NCBI GenBank assembly: GCA_963585895.1
Contig: OY757939.1
Location: 35,769,938 to 35,833,937, forward strand
Length of the DNA stretch: 64,000 nt
Source of the DNA: Sepioteuthis lessoniana
Lineage: Eukaryota > Mollusca > Cephalopoda > Myopsida > Loliginidae
Direction of reading: 5' to 3'
In this document: piece after piece, positions 53,221 through 61,909 of the stretch
How the letters are laid out: the number at the start of each line of letters is the position of its first letter
Position numbering within the stretch: the first letter of the stretch is position 1
Program-made: the position numbers and the translations under genes
The notes under the pieces: generated by a model
What the model saw: the letters and a program-made list of their open reading frames with translations, nothing else
Told to the model about the DNA's origin: nothing
Databases searched by the model: none

Positions 53221-53770
53221 AGACACTAATTGGATAAGGAAGTGAAAGAAGGAAGGAAGGAATATGAATTCGAAACAATACAAGTGAAAAGAAGGAAGTA
53301 GAAAAAGAAAAAGGAATAAAAAGTTGATACAGTGGTAGAAAGAAAGAAAGAACATACAATGCTTAGGGAAAAGGTAGAAAAAGAACTTTAAAGAGACGAG
53401 AATGATATAAAAAAAAGATAAAAATAAACAAAAACAAAATAAGGAAGTAAAAATAAAAGAAAGAAGGAAGGAAAGAAGGACAGAGAGAAAAAAAAGAAAG
53501 AAGTGAGGAAAAAGAGAAAACTTCCGAAAGAAAAGAAAAAAATAGAATGAAGAAAACGAAAGAGAAGAAAAAGGAGGAAATAATTTAGAAATAATAGAAA
53601 AAAAAAGAAAAAAAAAACAAAGAATAAATTTTTGAGTCAAAAAGAAAAACGAAAGAAAAGAATATTCTAAGTAGAAAAAAAAACAAAAACCAAAAAAAAA
53701 AAAAACAAAAGCAAAAAAGAAACCAAAAGTAAAAGAAAGAAAGTCTGTTTTCAAATCAAGGAAAAGAAGA
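53061..53770. repeat. polypurine flank with (GAAA)n
   Basis: A/G-rich continuation of the minisatellite without the unit. It contains (GAAA)n at 53170-53222 and A-runs near 53580-53710. Confidence 0.92.
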
Positions 53771-54234
53771 CGTTTAAAGTTTCTTAAGATAGGACCCTTT
53801 TAATCAGCTAATCTGCTGATTGTGTTGCAGTTCTTTGATTAAGTTTAACCACACCTGGTTCAATTTCATTGTTTCTCCTTTATATTCTACCCTTCTTCTA
53901 ACCTATCCCCAACCTACATCCCCAACCTGCCAAGATTTTAATCTTACCCCCCGCCCAATCGCTTTTAAACTCCTCAACTCAGCCCAACTGACAGACTTTT
54001 ATTGGACATACGACAACCACACTTTCTGGGTTCATGTAATTATGTTCTAGGCGTGCCTAGACAACGCCGACTTTTTAGAGCGGGAATTTCAACAACGATA
54101 TTTAAGATAAATGAAAAATTTAAAGTTCTTCTTGTTTTGTTTTTTTTTCGCGATGAAAAACAGTCAAAAAATCTGTGTTAAAAAAAGAAGGAAAAAGTCA
54201 ACTTTTATCTGTCTCTATATATAATATTATACTA
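53771..54234. other. unassigned stretch
   Basis: No motif recognised. It ends in TA-rich sequence that forms the target site of the next insertion. Confidence 0.4.
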
Positions 54235-54244
54235 TATATATCGC

Positions 54245-55558
54245 TTCCCTAAAAAGGGGGACCTCGGATTAGCCAAAAACTACCGAGGCATAACACTTAC
54301 ATCCATAGCTGCCAAAATCTACAATGCCCTACTACGAAACCGAATAGAACCCAAAATCGACAACATACTTAGAAAAAACCAAAATGGCTTCCGAAGAAAT
54401 AGATCCACGACCTCACAAATATTAACCATCCGCAGAATCCTTGAAGGTGTACGGGCAAAGAACCTACAAGCGACATTAATATTTGTCGACTTTACCAAGG
54501 CTTTCGACTCCATTCACAGAGGAAAGATGGAACAAATCCTACTAGCGAACGGCATACCTAAAGAAACCGTAGCGGCAATAACGATTCTCTATAGAAACAC
54601 TAAAGTAAAAGTACGATCACCAGATGGAGACACAGAATACTTCGACATAGTAGCAGGAGTACTACAAGGAGACACGCTGGCTCCGTATCTCTTTATCATT
54701 TGTCTAGACTACGTACTTAGAACATCGATTGACAAAATCAAAGAGAATGGCTTCGAACTGACGAAGAAAAGAAGCAGAAGATACCCCGCAACAACAATTA
54801 CCGACGCCGACTACGCCGATGACATAGCGATACTGGCAAATACACCTGACCAAGCCGAAACACTTCTGCATAGTTTGGAACGAGCAGCAGCAAGCATAGG
54901 CCTCCATGTTAATGCACACAAAACGGAATATATGTGCTATAACCAAACGGGGGACATCTCCACTCTAGAAGGAACCCCTCTTAAACTAGTAGACAAATTC
55001 ACGTACCTAGGAAGCAGCGTCGAATCAACCGAGAAGGACATCGAAACGAGGTTAACGAAAGCATGGACAGCTATCAATAGGATATCGACTATATGGAAAT
55101 CAGACCTAACCGATAAAATGAAACGCAGTTTCTTCCAGGCAGCGGTCACATCGATACTGCTATATGGATGCACTACATGGACGCTAACAAAACGGCTGGA
55201 GAAGAAACTAGATGGCAATTACACAAGAATGCTGCGTGCAATCCTCAACAAGTCCTGGCAGCAACACCCCACAAGACACCAACTGTACGGCCACCTGCCC
55301 CCTATCACGAAAACTATTCAAGTTAGGCGAACCAGACATGCAGGACATTGCTGGAGAAGCAGAGATGAACTCATAAGAGATGTACTCTTATGGATCCCCA
55401 CACACGGCCGCGCAAAAGCAGGACGACCAGCACGAACGTACATTCAGCAGCTATGTGAGGATACAGGTTGTTGTCCTGAAGACCTGCCTAGGGCGATGAA
55501 CGATAGGGAGGAGTGGCGAGAGAGGGTCAGGGATATCCGTGCTGCCAGCACGATATGA
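54245..55558 (+). CDS. LINE-B reverse transcriptase, 5'-truncated open frame
   Basis: Partial, uninterrupted reading frame (about 438 codons) to TGA 55556-55558. It opens FPKKGDLGLAKNYRGITLTS, then QNGFRRNRSTTSQILTIRR, FVDFTKAFDSIHRGKMEQIL (first catalytic Asp), GVLQGDTLAPYLFIICLDY and DADYADDIAIL with the YADD box (Tyr codon at 54812). A thumb/C-terminal region follows: KFTYLGSSVESTEKD, LLYGCTTWTLTKRLEKK, RTRHAGHCWRSRDELI and GRAKAGRPARTYIQQLC. The N-terminal endonuclease is absent, and no native start remains (first ATG of note 54527), so a functional protein is unlikely. The clade is probably RTE-like, but I cannot assign it firmly without a phylogeny. Confidence 0.9.
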   Translation, partial: FPKKGDLGLAKNYRGITLTSIAAKIYNALLRNRIEPKIDNILRKNQNGFRRNRSTTSQILTIRRILEGVRAKNLQATLIFVDFTKAFDSIHRGKMEQILLANGIPKETVAAITILYRNTKVKVRSPDGDTEYFDIVAGVLQGDTLAPYLFIICLDYVLRTSIDKIKENGFELTKKRSRRYPATTITDADYADDIAILANTPDQAETLLHSLERAAASIGLHVNAHKTEYMCYNQTGDISTLEGTPLKLVDKFTYLGSSVESTEKDIETRLTKAWTAINRISTIWKSDLTDKMKRSFFQAAVTSILLYGCTTWTLTKRLEKKLDGNYTRMLRAILNKSWQQHPTRHQLYGHLPPITKTIQVRRTRHAGHCWRSRDELIRDVLLWIPTHGRAKAGRPARTYIQQLCEDTGCCPEDLPRAMNDREEWRERVRDIRAASTI

Positions 55559-55569
55559 TGATGATGATG
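54245..55569 (+). mobile_element. LINE-B insertion, 5' truncated, with 11-bp TSD
   Basis: The element starts within the RT domain (TTCCCTAAAAAGGGGGAC) and ends in a (TGA)n tail. It is bounded by a perfect direct repeat ATATATATCGC at 54234-54244 and 55570-55580. 5' truncation, a simple-repeat tail and a target-site duplication are the marks of target-primed reverse transcription. It is the least decayed transposon in the window. Confidence 0.92.
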
Positions 55570-55795
55570 ATATATATCGCCAATAGTCTGGGAGACTTGG
55601 ATTCATTCCCAGGTCGCGTCATACCAAAGACCTTAAAAATAGTACTTGATACCTCCTTGCTTAATACTCAGCAATATAAGGTACGTAACAAGGATAAAGT
55701 GGAGCAATCGAGGGAAAGGAGTAGAGCCCTCCCCTACACCTTGGTGTTGTAGCTATTGAAAAAGGAACCTTCTGATCGTCAACTTTACTTTACCC
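55570..55795 (+). repeat. SINE-A copy interrupted by LINE-B
   Basis: TCGCCAATAGTCTGGGAGAC continues with box B region GGATTCATTCCC, CATACCAAAGACCTTAAA and CACCTTGGTGTTGTAGC. Its first bases TCGC are also present before the LINE (54241-54244). The SINE was therefore already 5'-truncated against (TA)n when LINE-B entered. Confidence 0.87.
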
Positions 55796-55799
55796 TATA

Positions 55800-56241
55800 T
55801 ATATATATATAGAGTCATCATAAGTCTTCAGTGTAACTAGACACGCAGGATGCTTCAAGCTGAGATCGAAACACGCCTAACTTTATGCTAGACCTAATAT
55901 CTCACCGCTCAGCCATTTCAGCTTGGGAATTATAACGCATTTTGTATTAGCTTTCGTTTGTTTACCTTTGGCGCTAGCGGATACCGGAGTGCTCAATTCG
56001 TTAGAACAGCTTGGCATTACACGGGTGGCAGCCGTTAATTCCTTCGCCAGAGTGCTCATCCCTCGAGAGGGGAGCGAATATATTGGTATCCACGGACAGA
56101 CTGTTTCGTTGTATCACAACTCTTCAGTTCACTTTCGGGCAAATACCCTTGGGAAAGGTATGAACCTCCTTATACTCCCAGCTATGGGTTAAATAGTACC
56201 ACTACTGTTCTTCTCGGAGAATAGCTTTGGCGTTAAATGTT
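55800..56241 (+). repeat. SINE-D-like copy with extended 5' part
   Basis: The core ATACCCTTGGGAAAGGTATG, CAGCTATGGGTTAAATAGTA and GAGAATAGCTTTGGCGTTAA is clear from about 56140. The part before it (55830-56040) is not a recognisable head. An 89-codon frame from 55923 overlaps the SINE core and has no domain, so I do not call it a gene. Confidence 0.65.
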
Positions 56242-56370
56242 GGATTTATCTGGTCAGAGAAACAACAAAAAGCTTTTGATAGATTAAAAGTAATCATGGC
56301 AGAGAAACCAGTGGTGAAATTTTTTGATCCGGAAAAGGACGTTACGTTAACCGCAGATGCAAGCGAACAT
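56242..56370 (+). pseudogene. Ty3/gypsy pol scrap (RT/RNase H junction)
   Basis: A 43-codon open stretch reads GFIWSEKQQKAFDRLKVIMA, then EKPVVKFFDPEKDVTLTADA and SEHS. This is the end of the RT and the first catalytic Asp (DAS) of RNase H in Ty3/gypsy elements. Both sides are SINE DNA: SINE-D before, SINE-A 3' sequence after. There is no LTR nearby. Confidence 0.82.
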
Positions 56371-56384
56371 TCCTCTCCTCTTCT

Positions 56385-56448
56385 CTACAACTCTGAGTAG
56401 TAGCTATTTAAAAGGGTCCGTCGAGTTGCCCTCGATAACGGTAGACTA
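56385..56448 (+). repeat. SINE-A 3'-end fragment
   Basis: ACAACTCTGAGTAGTAGCTA, then AAAAGGGTCCGTCGAGTTGC and CCTCGATAACGG. This is the last third of SINE-A only; (TA)n follows. Confidence 0.75.
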
Positions 56449-56589
56449 AGTTATATATATATATATATATATATACACGCACATATATACACAACTAAAC
56501 TAATTGTTTTTAACGCACTTTTTTGTTCATAATTCATCGTACTCATTTGTGTTATTTCAAGTATTCCAATCTAATAATAATAATCTATG

Positions 56590-56838
56590 CTCAAATGAGT
56601 AGCGTGTTCGCCAATGAACCGGGAGACCTGGGTTCAATCCCATGTCGAGTCATACCAAAGACTCAAAAAATGGTACTTGATGCCGCCTTGCTAAACACTC
56701 AGCATTATAAGGTAAGGATCAAGGGTAAAGTGGCGCAATACAGGGAATGGAGAAGCGCCCTTCCCTACACCTCGGTGTAGTAACTACTGTAAAGAGAGCC
56801 TTCGAGTCATCTTCGACTACGGTCGTTAACGTTACTTT
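56590..56838 (+). repeat. SINE-A copy
   Basis: GAGTAGCGTGTTCGCCAATG, box B GGGTTCAATCCC, CATACCAAAGACTC, ACACCTCGGTGTAGTAAC, 3' end CATCTTCGACTACGGTCG. Confidence 0.9.
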
Positions 56839-56864
56839 ACTTACCGTTGTAGGAAACAGACTTA

Positions 56865-57750
56865 CGAGGATCATTAAATAAGTTTCCAGACTTTTTTCGT
56901 ATGGGTACTTTTATTGATAGTGCACGCAAGAAAGTCTAGTCCCCTTCGAAGTAATCTCCTCCGTCTGCAATACACTTGTTTTACCGTTCAAACAACTTCT
57001 GGAAGGCCCCATGGAAGTCGTCTTGTATGAGCGTGTCAATGACCTTCGTCACGGCCTCTTTCATCTCCTCATTTGTCTCATAACGACAACCTGTGGGCTT
57101 AGGAAATAAGCAAAAGTCACAGGGCGCAAGGTTGGGACTATAGGGAGGGTGAGGTGTCTTGATGCTCATCTTGGTCAAATAGTCTGTGACAAGGATAGAG
57201 TTGTAGACTGGTGTATTGTCCTGGTGGAAATGTCACTGACCCGATTTGAAGAGTGCTGGCCTCTTCGCTAGGAATCTCTTGCTGTAAGTAACCCTAACCC
57301 TAATCCTTTGGCCAAACAACTGTGGTGTATTGACTTCCTTACTCCTCCCACACCTCTCATCACCCCTCACAGACTCCCTGCCTTCCTTGAATCTCTTATG
57401 CCACTCAAAAACTGATGCTCGATTCATGCAAGATGGTCGAAAAGCAGTCTGAAGCATTCCATACATTTCAGTGGCATTTTTCCAACTTTAAAACCGAATT
57501 TTATTGCATATAGTTCTTCTAAAGTGTCCTCACATCCAGATTGAATTTTTGCAATTCACCAGTTGTGACAATCAGGCTTTAGTAGGGTGTATTCCAATTG
57601 CTACTGTAGCTGTTCATTCAAACCTGAAATCATAAAAATTGGTCAGTCATCTCATAATATGTATAGCGATGACAATGTGGATTTCCAAGAGTCTACGACA
57701 CATTTTAAATGCCTGTACAAAATGTCTGGAAACTTATTGAATGCACCACG
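56865..57750 (-). mobile_element. internally deleted mariner derivative, copy 2 (886 bp)
   Basis: Full element with TA at 56863-56864 and 57751-57752 and TIRs CGAGGATCATTAAATAAG / AACTTATTGAATGCACCACG. The same central deletion and AACCCTAACCCTAATCC junction as at 40.14 kb appear at about 57289. On the minus strand the junction is in frame: the HTH part (SVFEWHKRFKEGRESVRGDE) reads through GQRIRVRVTYSKRF into KRPALFKSGQ. It then meets a TGA where Trp is expected and resumes FHQDNTPVYNSILVTDYLTK. The last motif APCDFCLF keeps its Asp. Confidence 0.9.
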
Positions 57751-57752
57751 TA

Positions 57753-57965
57753 TCAATCCGCATTCAAACCTGGACGAGGCTGTTTGTATTTCATATATCC
57801 CGAATACCATTGAGAAAGACATGAATCAAATTATTCTCCCTCGATGTATGAGTAAATAGTGGGGTAGACGGTCTAGAAGAAGGAAAACTTTGGTTTCAAA
57901 GCCGTTGAACTTCGCTTAAAATTGACCTTTTGTCGTATCCTGTTGTTACAGAGGGTTTGGTAAAT
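57753..57965 (+). repeat. SINE-B copy
   Basis: Box B region CATTCAAACCTGGACG, then CATTGAGAAAGACATGAATC, GTAAATAGTGGGGTAGAC, GTCTAGAAGAAGGAAAAC and AAAATTGACCTTTTGTCG. It abuts the mariner end. Confidence 0.75.
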
Positions 57966-58024
57966 ATAAATAGGGTTTTAAGTATTCATATCTAATATCA
58001 ATAGGTTACAGTTATATGGTTTCA

Positions 58025-58150
58025 AGTAACTAGTAATTCACTAAGATTTCTGCTTAGATGTATCACAAGGTCGTATGAATGAGGTACCCGACGAGACTCG
58101 AACAGATTCGTGAAGGTTTGCTTGTCTTACTTGCGAAACATTACACCATT
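58025..58150 (-). repeat. SINE-C copy
   Basis: TCTGCTTAGATGTATCACAA, GAATGAGGTACCCGACGAGA, box B CTCGAACAGATTCGTG, and a head ending in GAAACATTACACCATTA. Confidence 0.78.
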
Positions 58151-58640
58151 ATCGCTTTCTTAAGAAATAATTTACCTACAGTTAAACGATTTCAAGTATT
58201 CATGTTGTATATCGATTTGGTGATCAAAATAATAACAGTACAGATACAAACGAAACACTTTCTTATAAAAATGTATCTCTCATTTTATTTTCGAAAGAGG
58301 CCCATCGTTTGTTGTTGATTGAGAGATAGATGGAAAGACATATACTCCGAGAGAGGACTTCTTCTTCCCATATATTCTTCCGGGAGCCAGAGGGTGCCAA
58401 CGGTTGCACCCCCTTACAAGCTCGTCAGAGACGAACTGATCGGCTGCGTGTCCCACGTTCGACTGCGATTCTCTCCACTCTGTCTAAATCTGACCGCGTG
58501 GTTCTCATCACGTGGTCTCCTTCCGGTTACACATCTGTTCTACCTGAGTGCCCTGACGCGCTATCATCTTCCTGTTAACTAATCAAAATGTGACAGCTTG
58601 CCAAAGCACACGGGGTCACTAGGAACGAACCGAAAATCCT
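58151..58640. other. unassigned stretch, GC-richer block
   Basis: 58319-58600 is more GC-rich than its surroundings and open in two plus frames without recognisable domains. It could be an LTR-like or repeat fragment. I cannot name it. Confidence 0.35.
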
Positions 58641-58644
58641 GGTC

Positions 58645-58905
58645 AAATGTTATATAACATTCCTATCTAACATGAATGATTTTGTTTGATAATAATCCTT
58701 AGTTTGCTCATACTTATTTGGTTTCCTGTATTCCTGTCCAACACGATATTTAGCAGATTTATCTAATTCATGAATAGGGCCCTAATAGTACAAACATTTC
58801 GGACGAAAGTGGACCTGAGAGTAATAGCAATGAACAGGTACTTTATACTCTCCAGATATCCAGAACTGGAACCTCATCATCGTATTCAGATTAGTGTCAT
58901 AGATT
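58645..58905 (-). repeat. Repeat-E fragment
   Basis: Units CATTCCTATCTAACATGAAT, then GAATAGGGCCCTAATAG, GGACCTGAGAGTAATAGCAA, CATCATCGTATTCAGATTAG. Confidence 0.62.
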
Positions 58906-60110
58906 AGCGGGCTGCCTGGCATTCGTCCCGGGTGAGGTATCAAGGTCAGTGATAGATTCGAGGCCGAATGACTTCTGAGTTCGGCCGCGCCACGTTCGGG
59001 TGGGCAAAGAATCATTGACTTGCACAGTATAGCGCTAGACCTTCAGGTCAAGTTCAACCTATGAGCAAGCATATATGCCGGACTCACATTGCCCTTAATG
59101 AGTTCAAGTTCAGCCGGGTTATCTGGCTCACATTGCACCCAGTAAGCTTATGGCAAACATAGTCCAGCAGAGCATGAAACTCGGCTCGTGCCCGACCTCC
59201 CTTAAAACTCTCTCCATAAAAAAGACCTAATGTCAAACCCAGTCTGGTGGGAGGCAGCGATAAATATACAAACCTCAGACAAGCCAGAGAAGGAAGCGAT
59301 TTTAGTACATTCTGACTGGTTGTGTGCGTATTTCTTAACTCGTCTATTATTTACGAAGAATCATTGATAATTCTGACACAAGGCAGTAATAATTGAGCTC
59401 AGAACAGTAAGCAACAATCTCTGAGCTCACTTTTATATAAGCCAAGTAATCTCCCTTCATGGGAAAACTCGAATGCGTTGTGGCGGCTATCATATATCTA
59501 AACTTAGTCAAGTCTGGCATAAGGCCAGTGCTGTGGGTATTTAGGTTAACGATTTAGCTCACAGCAGTTGCATGAAGTAAAACTAGCCTGATAAATATTG
59601 CTCCGTAGGATAAATTTCCGAATTATGCGTGTTCTCTTTTCTCTATCTTTTCTCCAAAACACTTTATTTTCAATTTTATTCATCGCCATTGCTTGGATTG
59701 AATTTGCACTTCGAATTAAAAGAGTAAATACGAGGAAAATTTATATCAAATCGAAAGGTATATATTCAACAGATATTAAATGACAGCCAGAACTGACTTA
59801 AAATGGCTGCCGGCGTTCTCCTTCGAGCCAACGAACAATTCATGCTGCGCAATGTTTTCATGAGTGTTGCAAGATAGTGCGTTTGTTCGTTGTTACGAAC
59901 AACCAGTGTATTTAATTCAAATTTGTAATATAATTGGTTTTATGTACCACCGAGACATGCTAAGAAAGCAGACGTTTCCGGTAAGCCCAACGAGATCGTC
60001 TTTTGCTTTTATACTCTGACTTATATGTTTAGTTACTTTAAAGCATGCTTTACTGAGACAGGAGGTCTGTTGGAGCATTGGTATTGCTGTAAACAAAATG
60101 ATCGGAACGA
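58906..60110. other. unassigned stretch
   Basis: Moderate GC at 58906-59210, then AT-rich. No transposon protein, TIR, SINE box or convincing exon was found in 1.2 kb. It is one of the longer non-repetitive-looking intervals. Confidence 0.4.
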
Positions 60111-60112
60111 GT

Positions 60113-60289
60113 TGATAGATAGATAGATAGATTGAAACAGACAGTGATAAATAGATAGATATGCACGAACTGAGATAGATAGATAGATACATAGATAGAT
60201 AGATATTATTAGTCTGGAATATAAAGATATATAAGAATAGATAGATAGATAGATAGATATGATTAGATTGGAATATAAAGATATGTAAG

Positions 60290-60325
<36 letters not shown>

Positions 60326-60396
60326 TGATTAGACTGGAATATATATATATATGATTAGACTGGAATATATATATATGTATATATAATTAGACTGGA

Positions 60397-60440
<44 letters not shown>
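60113..60440. repeat. (GATA)n and (TA)n array with 45-55 bp higher-order unit
   Basis: Runs of GATA alternate with ATGATTAGACTGGAATATA. The unit is repeated about five times with decaying GATA and expanding TA content, ending in (TA)n at about 60400-60438. Confidence 0.93.
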
Positions 60441-60441
<1 letters not shown>

Positions 60442-61140
60442 TATAAATAGATAGATATGCTATACGGTTTTGTTTTTTGTTTTTTTAAAATTCGGCTTGT
60501 GTGTTATGCATAGAGAAAAATGGAACATAACGAAAGAGTGTTAAATATCTGCCACAGATTTTGAGTGAATTGATTCTCTAACAGAAGACCAATTCCAACT
60601 GAGTTGAGATAACGCAAGAAAATTTCTTTTCTTTCACTTGAAAATGGAGGCAAAGAACGATTTAATGCCTTTCGTCGTTGTCTTCTTTCTTTCTTTCCTT
60701 CTACTTCATTTTTTTCTTTATTATAATACGATGTATAATATGATAAGTTTGTCTCCGCTTATGATTACTAACTTGTTCACCAGGTCAAGGGAAATCAATT
60801 TGTTAACTTAATATTAAGATAAACTAATTTTAACAATCTATTTAACAGTTTTATTCATCGCAGGTCATAATAACAACGCCAGAAGAATCATTTATATTTA
60901 AATACAAGCGTGAAATATTTGCCAAAATGGAAGAGAAAGAAAACGGGAAAAAACAATTTGAGAGCGTGTTTATATATTTATTTTTCCTCTGTTACGAGCA
61001 TCAGCTAATGATTTGGAGAAGAAAATTTAAATTTTCGCAACCCCACCTAAAAAAAAAACTACCTATGGGATTGTAATGGCAACGTATATGGGAAAATCAA
61101 TCGTTATGAAACTTTAAAAAGCAGGAAACGTTATTTAAGT
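60441..61140. other. unassigned stretch
   Basis: AT-rich; nothing recognised apart from a short TTTC run at 60686-60710. Confidence 0.4.
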
Positions 61141-61149
61141 AAATAGATA

Positions 61150-61405
61150 GGTTCGGTTGGTTGGTCGGTTGGAGCATGTCAACCCTTGTTAGGTTACTTA
61201 ATAATGAAGTCAATCTTTTTCGTCAAAATATACAGTTTCAAGTATCTAATAATTATCATATCAATTCATTTAGCTTCAAGCAAAAGATTGGTTGGGTTAA
61301 TTTCTTCTTATTTATTGACATATCAATTTTCGAGGGTTATTTGATGCCACAGCCATCCTTATAGAAGTACAGCAGTGATACTATTTGCCTAAATTTCTGA
61401 GATGA
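61150..61405 (-). repeat. Repeat-E tail and SINE-D tail/core fragments
   Basis: GGTTGGTTGGTCGGTTGGAG with CAACCCTTGTTAGG (Repeat-E-type tail) at 61150-61210, then CATATCAATTTTCGAGGGTT and GTGATACTATTTGCC (SINE-D tail and end of core) at 61318-61400. Confidence 0.65.
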
Positions 61406-61429
61406 AGCTTGATGACTTTTATCCTTTAT

Positions 61430-61545
61430 TGCAATCTTCTTCAAGTGTCCTCTGAAAAAAGCCGAAGAATGCATCGGCTGAAACGTCGTAGATATAACAA
61501 CAAAGACAAAGATAGCAGTGACACTTTTTAACCCATTGCAAGGAG
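61430..61545 (+). repeat. hammerhead-like dispersed repeat, copy 3
   Basis: CTGAAAA (61452-61458), then a perfect 6-bp stem AGCCGA (61460-61465) / TCGGCT (61474-61479), then GAAACGTCG. The 3' side GTAGATATAACAACAAAGAC matches the copies at 34.9 and 41.9 kb. One core base (CTGANGA to CTGAAAA) is changed. It interrupts a reverse SINE-D copy whose head resumes at 61560. Confidence 0.55.
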
Positions 61546-61559
61546 GACAAGGGAGTTTA

Positions 61560-61645
61560 TAATTTTCCCTAGATTATCAATCAGAATGTGAACATAATAG
61601 CGCGACTGCAGCTCGAACTTGCTTACTGAGAGGCCGTATTCCCGC
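61560..61645 (-). repeat. SINE-D head fragment
   Basis: GTGAACATAATAGCGCGACT, box B region GCAGCTCGAACTTGC, and the reverse head edge. It is the other side of the SINE-D split by the hammerhead-like repeat. Confidence 0.6.
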
Positions 61646-61671
61646 TTTTTGCTGGAGGGCACATCGGGTAG

Positions 61672-61792
61672 TGTAATGGTTTGCAAGCTAGACTAGCAAA
61701 CCTTCATGCGTGAGTTCGGTTCTCATGGGGTGCCTCATTCATACGGCTTTATGCCACATCTAAGCAAAAAGCTTTGTAAATTACTATTCCGT
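61672..61792 (+). repeat. SINE-C, forward reference copy
   Basis: Head GTAGTGTAATGGTTTGCAAG with box B GAGTTCGGTTCTC, then GGGTGCCTCATTCATACGGC, TTTATGCCACATC and terminus AAAAGCTTTGTAAATTAC. Total about 120 bp. Confidence 0.85.
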
Positions 61793-61909
61793 CACGGTGA
61801 ACTCCCCACTCAAATAAAAGAAAAACTAATGAAATTGTGCCGTTGACCTATGAATTAATCAAAGGATTTGAAATTATTATTTTTCTTTGTGAAGTGAAAT
61901 ATTTTTACT

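Noticed and set aside
49822-53754. Long minus-strand frames (up to about 280 codons) rich in Phe, Leu and Ser across the purine minisatellite, with repeated KHSLLFLLTF
   Set aside because: They are translations of a tandem purine repeat. The frame shifts between units, there is no domain and the composition explains the absence of stops.
55923-56192. 89-codon frame beginning with a hydrophobic stretch like a signal peptide (LAFVCLPLALADTG)
   Set aside because: Its 3' part is the SINE-D core and its 5' part lies in repeat-like DNA. It has no domain or splice support.
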